Assembly (NCBI GenBank): GCA_023144675.1
Contig: JAGLFE010000516.1
Coordinates: 1-6,445 of the forward strand
From: Thiomargarita sp.
Lineage (GTDB): Bacteria > Pseudomonadota > Gammaproteobacteria > Beggiatoales > Beggiatoaceae
Direction: 5' to 3'
DNA length: 6,445 bases
Shown: positions 3,483 through 6,445 of the stretch, piece after piece
Numbering within the stretch: the first letter of the stretch is position 1
Layout: each line of letters begins with the position of its first letter
The notes under the pieces: model-generated
Database searches by the model: none
Told to the model about the DNA's origin: nothing
Seen by the model: the letters and a program-made list of their open reading frames with translations, nothing else
Program-made: the position numbers and the translations under genes

Positions 3483-6293
3483 ATGGTAGCAAACTTTTTT
3501 GGCAATTTATTCTCCATCAAACCTAATGAATGGGAAAGTGTACTTTATTTCTTCCTAGTATTATTAATTTTTTCATTTGGTGCCAGTTTTGCTCGTAGTA
3601 TTGGCATGGTTTTGCTTATTGGAAAACTAGGCGGTGATAAACTTCCTGTCATGTATATTTTAACAGACCTTGCTGTTATGATAGGTTCTATTGGTTACGC
3701 AAATTATAGCAATAAATTTAGTGGACTTAGTATTTTTAAATTTTTTCTACTCTCAACCACATTATTTGCTATTATTGTACAAATATTATTCCTGTTTATC
3801 GACTATTGGTGGGAAGGTCAAACATGGGTTTATGGATTTTTCTTTGTAGGCTTTGCCTTCTTTTTTATTATTATCTCAATTCATTCTGGCAGTGTTATTG
3901 CATCTTATTTTACAGCTATTCAAGCAAAACGTGTAATTCCTATTATAAATACTGGAATCCCAATTGGTGGAGTATTAGGTGGTAGTTGCTTATTTATTTT
4001 ATTAAGTATTTTTGAGATTAAACCCCAATATTTAGTAACTATATTAAGCATTAGTTGTTTTGGTGCATTTTTACTATTAGGAATTATTAATAATAATCTA
4101 AGTCCCGTTCGTGTAGGAGAAACACAGATACGTGGTAGCAGAAATCCATTTAGCGAATTAATTGGGGCATTTAAATACACTTTAAGCTCTAAATTAATGA
4201 TTTTTATGTCAATAGGACTAGTTTTATTCGTTATTGCTCAAAAGTTATTAGAATACCAATATCAAACCGTAATTTATTTCAATCACTATCCTAACGACAC
4301 TGAAAGAACTGCTTTTTTCGCCAGCTATGAAATTTTTGCTAATTTAGTTTCCTTATTCTTGCAATTATTTTTAACTTCGCGCATTGTCATGAAAATTGGA
4401 GTTGGATATAGTAACATTGTTCATCCCTTATTATCTGCGATTATCGCCTTTGCTTTAGTTACATATTTTTATGATAAAACTGGTTTGGATAGTCAATCCA
4501 TGTTAATGCTTGGTTTAGGAATTGTTGCTCAGTTTATCAATCAAGAAATGCGTTGGGCTTTACGCACACCAACCAATAATTTGCTATTTAACGCTATTCC
4601 ACCAGGTTTATGGGCAAGTAATAAAGCTTTTCTCAATGGAATCATTTTTCCTTTATCAACTTTTATAGCCAGTTTTTTATTAATTTTTATTACAGCCAAT
4701 CCTATTAGTTTAGGTATAGAAATTTACCAATTATTACCTATTATTATTTTCTTTATTTCTTTATTAGCAATTGTAGTCGCTATTCCGCAAAGCACTGCTT
4801 ATAATCACGATATGTTTGAAACGCTAAATCGTAAGCTATTTGATTCTCAATATGATCAACTTCATACTAAGCCTAGTAATAGTTTCAAGAAAATGATTCA
4901 AAAAAAGTTAGGAAGTACAGATAGTCATCACGTTATTGTTGCGTTGGAAATGATTCGGATTGTTAAATTGAACGATTTTTTAAATCAAGTAGGAAATTTA
5001 TTATTAAAAATCCCCAGTTTTGAAATTAAAAGATATTGTATTAGCACCTTATCTGCTTTACCACAATCACAGTCGAATTTAACTTACCTTGTTGAGGCAT
5101 TACATACCGAAAAAGATGCAAATGTATTGCCCTTGATTCTAAAAAATTTGTCAGAATTTAAATCGGTTAATCTCAATGATACAATAGAAAAATTATTAAC
5201 CCATCCATCGCCATCAGTGTTTGTAGAAGCAAGTTTATGCTTGTATAATCATCCTAAATATCAGCGTAAAAATCTAATTGAACAAAAAATTTTAGAACGT
5301 TTAAAAACCACCAAATTACATGATTTGAAACTTTATCTTTATGCGTTAGGAGAATTACAACAGGCTTCATATAGTCAAATTATTCTCCCATTTTTGAAAC
5401 ATGAAAATGCGAAAATACGGGTTGCTGCTTTTGTAGCATTTGTTCGTATGTTAAAGAATGATTTAGAAGAGCATAAACCTCGCTTTATTACCGCTTTAGA
5501 TTCCAAGGATAAAGGGATTAAAGTAGCCGCTTTAAAAGCGTTGAAAAAATGTAAACCCTTAAAAAATTGGTCATCAATAATAAAATTACTTGCAGAAAAA
5601 GATCGGACTGTAGTTGCAGAAAGTAGAGAATTATTGCGGCTTAGTTTAAATATTTGTAAAGCAGATTTAATTCAATGCTTATTTTATAATATTGTTACAG
5701 TTCAACAACGTTTTGAAATATTGTCTTTAGTTTATTTAAAATTAAATGATGAACAATTTCATGCTTTACAGAAACAAGCGGAAGATGCGTTTAAAAAATT
5801 TATTTGGGTAAATGGTTTATTGAAATTGCACGAATCTTTATCAAATCAACATCCTAATCGAACAAATGACTTAGTTGCAAAAATTTTAAAGGAAATTGCT
5901 GAAAATCATTTATTACATGTTTTAACGGTGATTACTTTTGCATCAGAGCAAAATATAGAATTTTTTCGGCGGGTTAATACAGGTTTATTATCCCCAAATC
6001 GAGCTAATCAAGGAAATGCACTAGAAGTTTTATCTAATGTTAGGGAAAAGTATTTAGCGGATTGTGTTTTAAAATATTTTGAAGAACGAACTACGGATTT
6101 AAAAACTTTAAAAAATATTTATTTTACTTTATTCCATACGCCTTTAGACTTAACAGAGCAGGATTATGAAATTAGTTTATTAAATTTAAATCATGATATG
6201 CTTAAAGCTTGTTTATTATATAGGGATAAAAAGAAAAAGTATCAATTTTTAACTGGCAAACTACCCAAAAATGTGATTCAATTTTTGAAATGA
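3483..6293 (+). CDS. ATP/ADP-translocase-like (MFS/NTT) membrane protein with HEAT-repeat tail
   Basis: The 936-residue product has two parts. Residues 1-435 are hydrophobic with about twelve membrane helices (roughly 18-36, 55-73, 84-106, 118-140, 158-176, 183-203, 236-256, 280-300, 312-330, 340-354, 384-403, 414-435). Typical marks of the NTT-like branch are AKRVIPIINTGIPIGGVLGG (148-167), the LLEYQYQTV segment (255-263), and TPTNNLLFNAIPP followed by NKAFLNGIIFPLS (362-392). Residues 445-936 are soluble alpha-helical repeats of HEAT/ARM type, for example ENAKIRVAAFVAFVRML (641-657), KDKGIKVAALKALKKC (675-690) and the last, NHDMLKACLLYRD. True NTT carriers exchange ATP and ADP; the substrate here cannot be told from sequence, and related HEAT-fused proteins are largely uncharacterised. 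As I recall, many relatives end in a cyclic-nucleotide-binding domain; this one stops after the HEAT tail, and that domain is the preceding gene. ATG 3483 is the only start in frame (a stop lies at 3474-3476), yet it lacks a Shine-Dalgarno sequence, which suggests translational coupling to the upstream gene. Confidence 0.9.
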   Translation: MVANFFGNLFSIKPNEWESVLYFFLVLLIFSFGASFARSIGMVLLIGKLGGDKLPVMYILTDLAVMIGSIGYANYSNKFSGLSIFKFFLLSTTLFAIIVQILFLFIDYWWEGQTWVYGFFFVGFAFFFIIISIHSGSVIASYFTAIQAKRVIPIINTGIPIGGVLGGSCLFILLSIFEIKPQYLVTILSISCFGAFLLLGIINNNLSPVRVGETQIRGSRNPFSELIGAFKYTLSSKLMIFMSIGLVLFVIAQKLLEYQYQTVIYFNHYPNDTERTAFFASYEIFANLVSLFLQLFLTSRIVMKIGVGYSNIVHPLLSAIIAFALVTYFYDKTGLDSQSMLMLGLGIVAQFINQEMRWALRTPTNNLLFNAIPPGLWASNKAFLNGIIFPLSTFIASFLLIFITANPISLGIEIYQLLPIIIFFISLLAIVVAIPQSTAYNHDMFETLNRKLFDSQYDQLHTKPSNSFKKMIQKKLGSTDSHHVIVALEMIRIVKLNDFLNQVGNLLLKIPSFEIKRYCISTLSALPQSQSNLTYLVEALHTEKDANVLPLILKNLSEFKSVNLNDTIEKLLTHPSPSVFVEASLCLYNHPKYQRKNLIEQKILERLKTTKLHDLKLYLYALGELQQASYSQIILPFLKHENAKIRVAAFVAFVRMLKNDLEEHKPRFITALDSKDKGIKVAALKALKKCKPLKNWSSIIKLLAEKDRTVVAESRELLRLSLNICKADLIQCLFYNIVTVQQRFEILSLVYLKLNDEQFHALQKQAEDAFKKFIWVNGLLKLHESLSNQHPNRTNDLVAKILKEIAENHLLHVLTVITFASEQNIEFFRRVNTGLLSPNRANQGNALEVLSNVREKYLADCVLKYFEERTTDLKTLKNIYFTLFHTPLDLTEQDYEISLLNLNHDMLKACLLYRDKKKKYQFLTGKLPKNVIQFLK

Positions 6294-6309
6294 TATTTTG
6301 GGTAGTTTG
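6257..6309 (+). terminator. Long inverted repeat spanning the stop codon, possible terminator
   Basis: CAAACTACCCAAAA (6257-6270) and TTTTGGGTAGTTTG (6296-6309) are perfect inverted repeats of 14 bases around a 25-base loop that holds the last codons and the stop (6291-6293) of the large gene. It would make a stable stem at the end of the operon. No run of T follows the right arm, so it is not a classical intrinsic terminator; it may protect the 3' end of the message. Confidence 0.45.
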
Positions 6310-6445
6310 TACTTATATTGAGCGGGTATAAAATGTCAAAAAATCAATAATAACAACTACAAGGATTTTATTTAAGCAAGGATACTACTTTAAATGTAAC
6401 TATCTACCAATTAAAGCTTCAAATGCGAATAAGAGTTAAAATTTT

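Noticed and set aside
3920..4180. Minus-strand 86-codon open frame
   Set aside because: It is antisense to the membrane domain of the large gene, with no recognisable motif; a shadow frame.
6310..6445. Short frame of about 30 codons and a TATAAA box near 6327
   Set aside because: The frame has no start codon and the box has no well-spaced -35 partner; nothing here can be supported as a gene or promoter.

Overview
The window is AT-rich throughout, with very AT-rich intergenic DNA. It looks like chromosome of a low-GC gammaproteobacterium. HemB is the Pseudomonas-like, Mg-type form, and a degraded PurA tail upstream reads like a gammaproteobacterial PurA. Large sulfur-oxidising Thiotrichales (Beggiatoa/Thiomargarita relatives) would fit in composition, small palindromic repeats and the FmdB variant. 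That placement is inferred from memory of these families, not from a search.

Left end (1-730). A partial unrecognised gene runs off the left edge on the minus strand (1-163). Then comes a small palindromic repeat (about 208-238). The rest, to 649, is the wreck of the 3' end of purA (adenylosuccinate synthetase): its 5' part is missing, it has a one-base frameshift near 312, and it is split by a 165-bp fold-back element (394-558). That element is almost wholly self-complementary, has 14-bp terminal inverted repeats, encodes nothing and is flanked by TA; it reads as a MITE. About 80 bp of AT-rich leader follows.

Middle (731-2757). Intact hemB on the plus strand (porphobilinogen synthase, haem pathway) converges on two minus-strand genes. 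One is a single-pass membrane protein of unknown function with a duplicated W-S-x8-L-E-Q-x-R motif. Upstream of it in transcription order is a small Cys-rich FmdB-family protein. A 280-bp divergent control region (2758-3037) separates fmdB from the right-hand operon. It contains a plausible fmdB promoter, a perfect 10-1-10 palindrome just downstream of that promoter, another 7-7-7 palindrome, and a TATAAT box for the plus-strand operon.

Right (3038-6293). This is a two-gene plus-strand unit. The first gene is a free-standing cyclic-nucleotide-binding domain protein with an intact phosphate-binding cassette and no output domain. Sixteen bases later comes a 936-residue protein joining a 12-helix ATP/ADP-translocase-like (NTT/MFS-type) membrane domain to a long HEAT-like helical-repeat tail. 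In related proteins, as I recall them, the sensor domain is fused at the C-terminus of such a transporter-HEAT protein. Here it is a separate upstream gene, so a two-component cNMP-gated membrane complex is the natural hypothesis and the most interesting functional idea in the window. A 14-bp perfect inverted repeat spans the stop codon of the large gene. Beyond it (6310-6445) I see only AT-rich DNA with a short repeated CAAGGAT and no supportable gene. I saw no tRNA, rRNA or CRISPR array.
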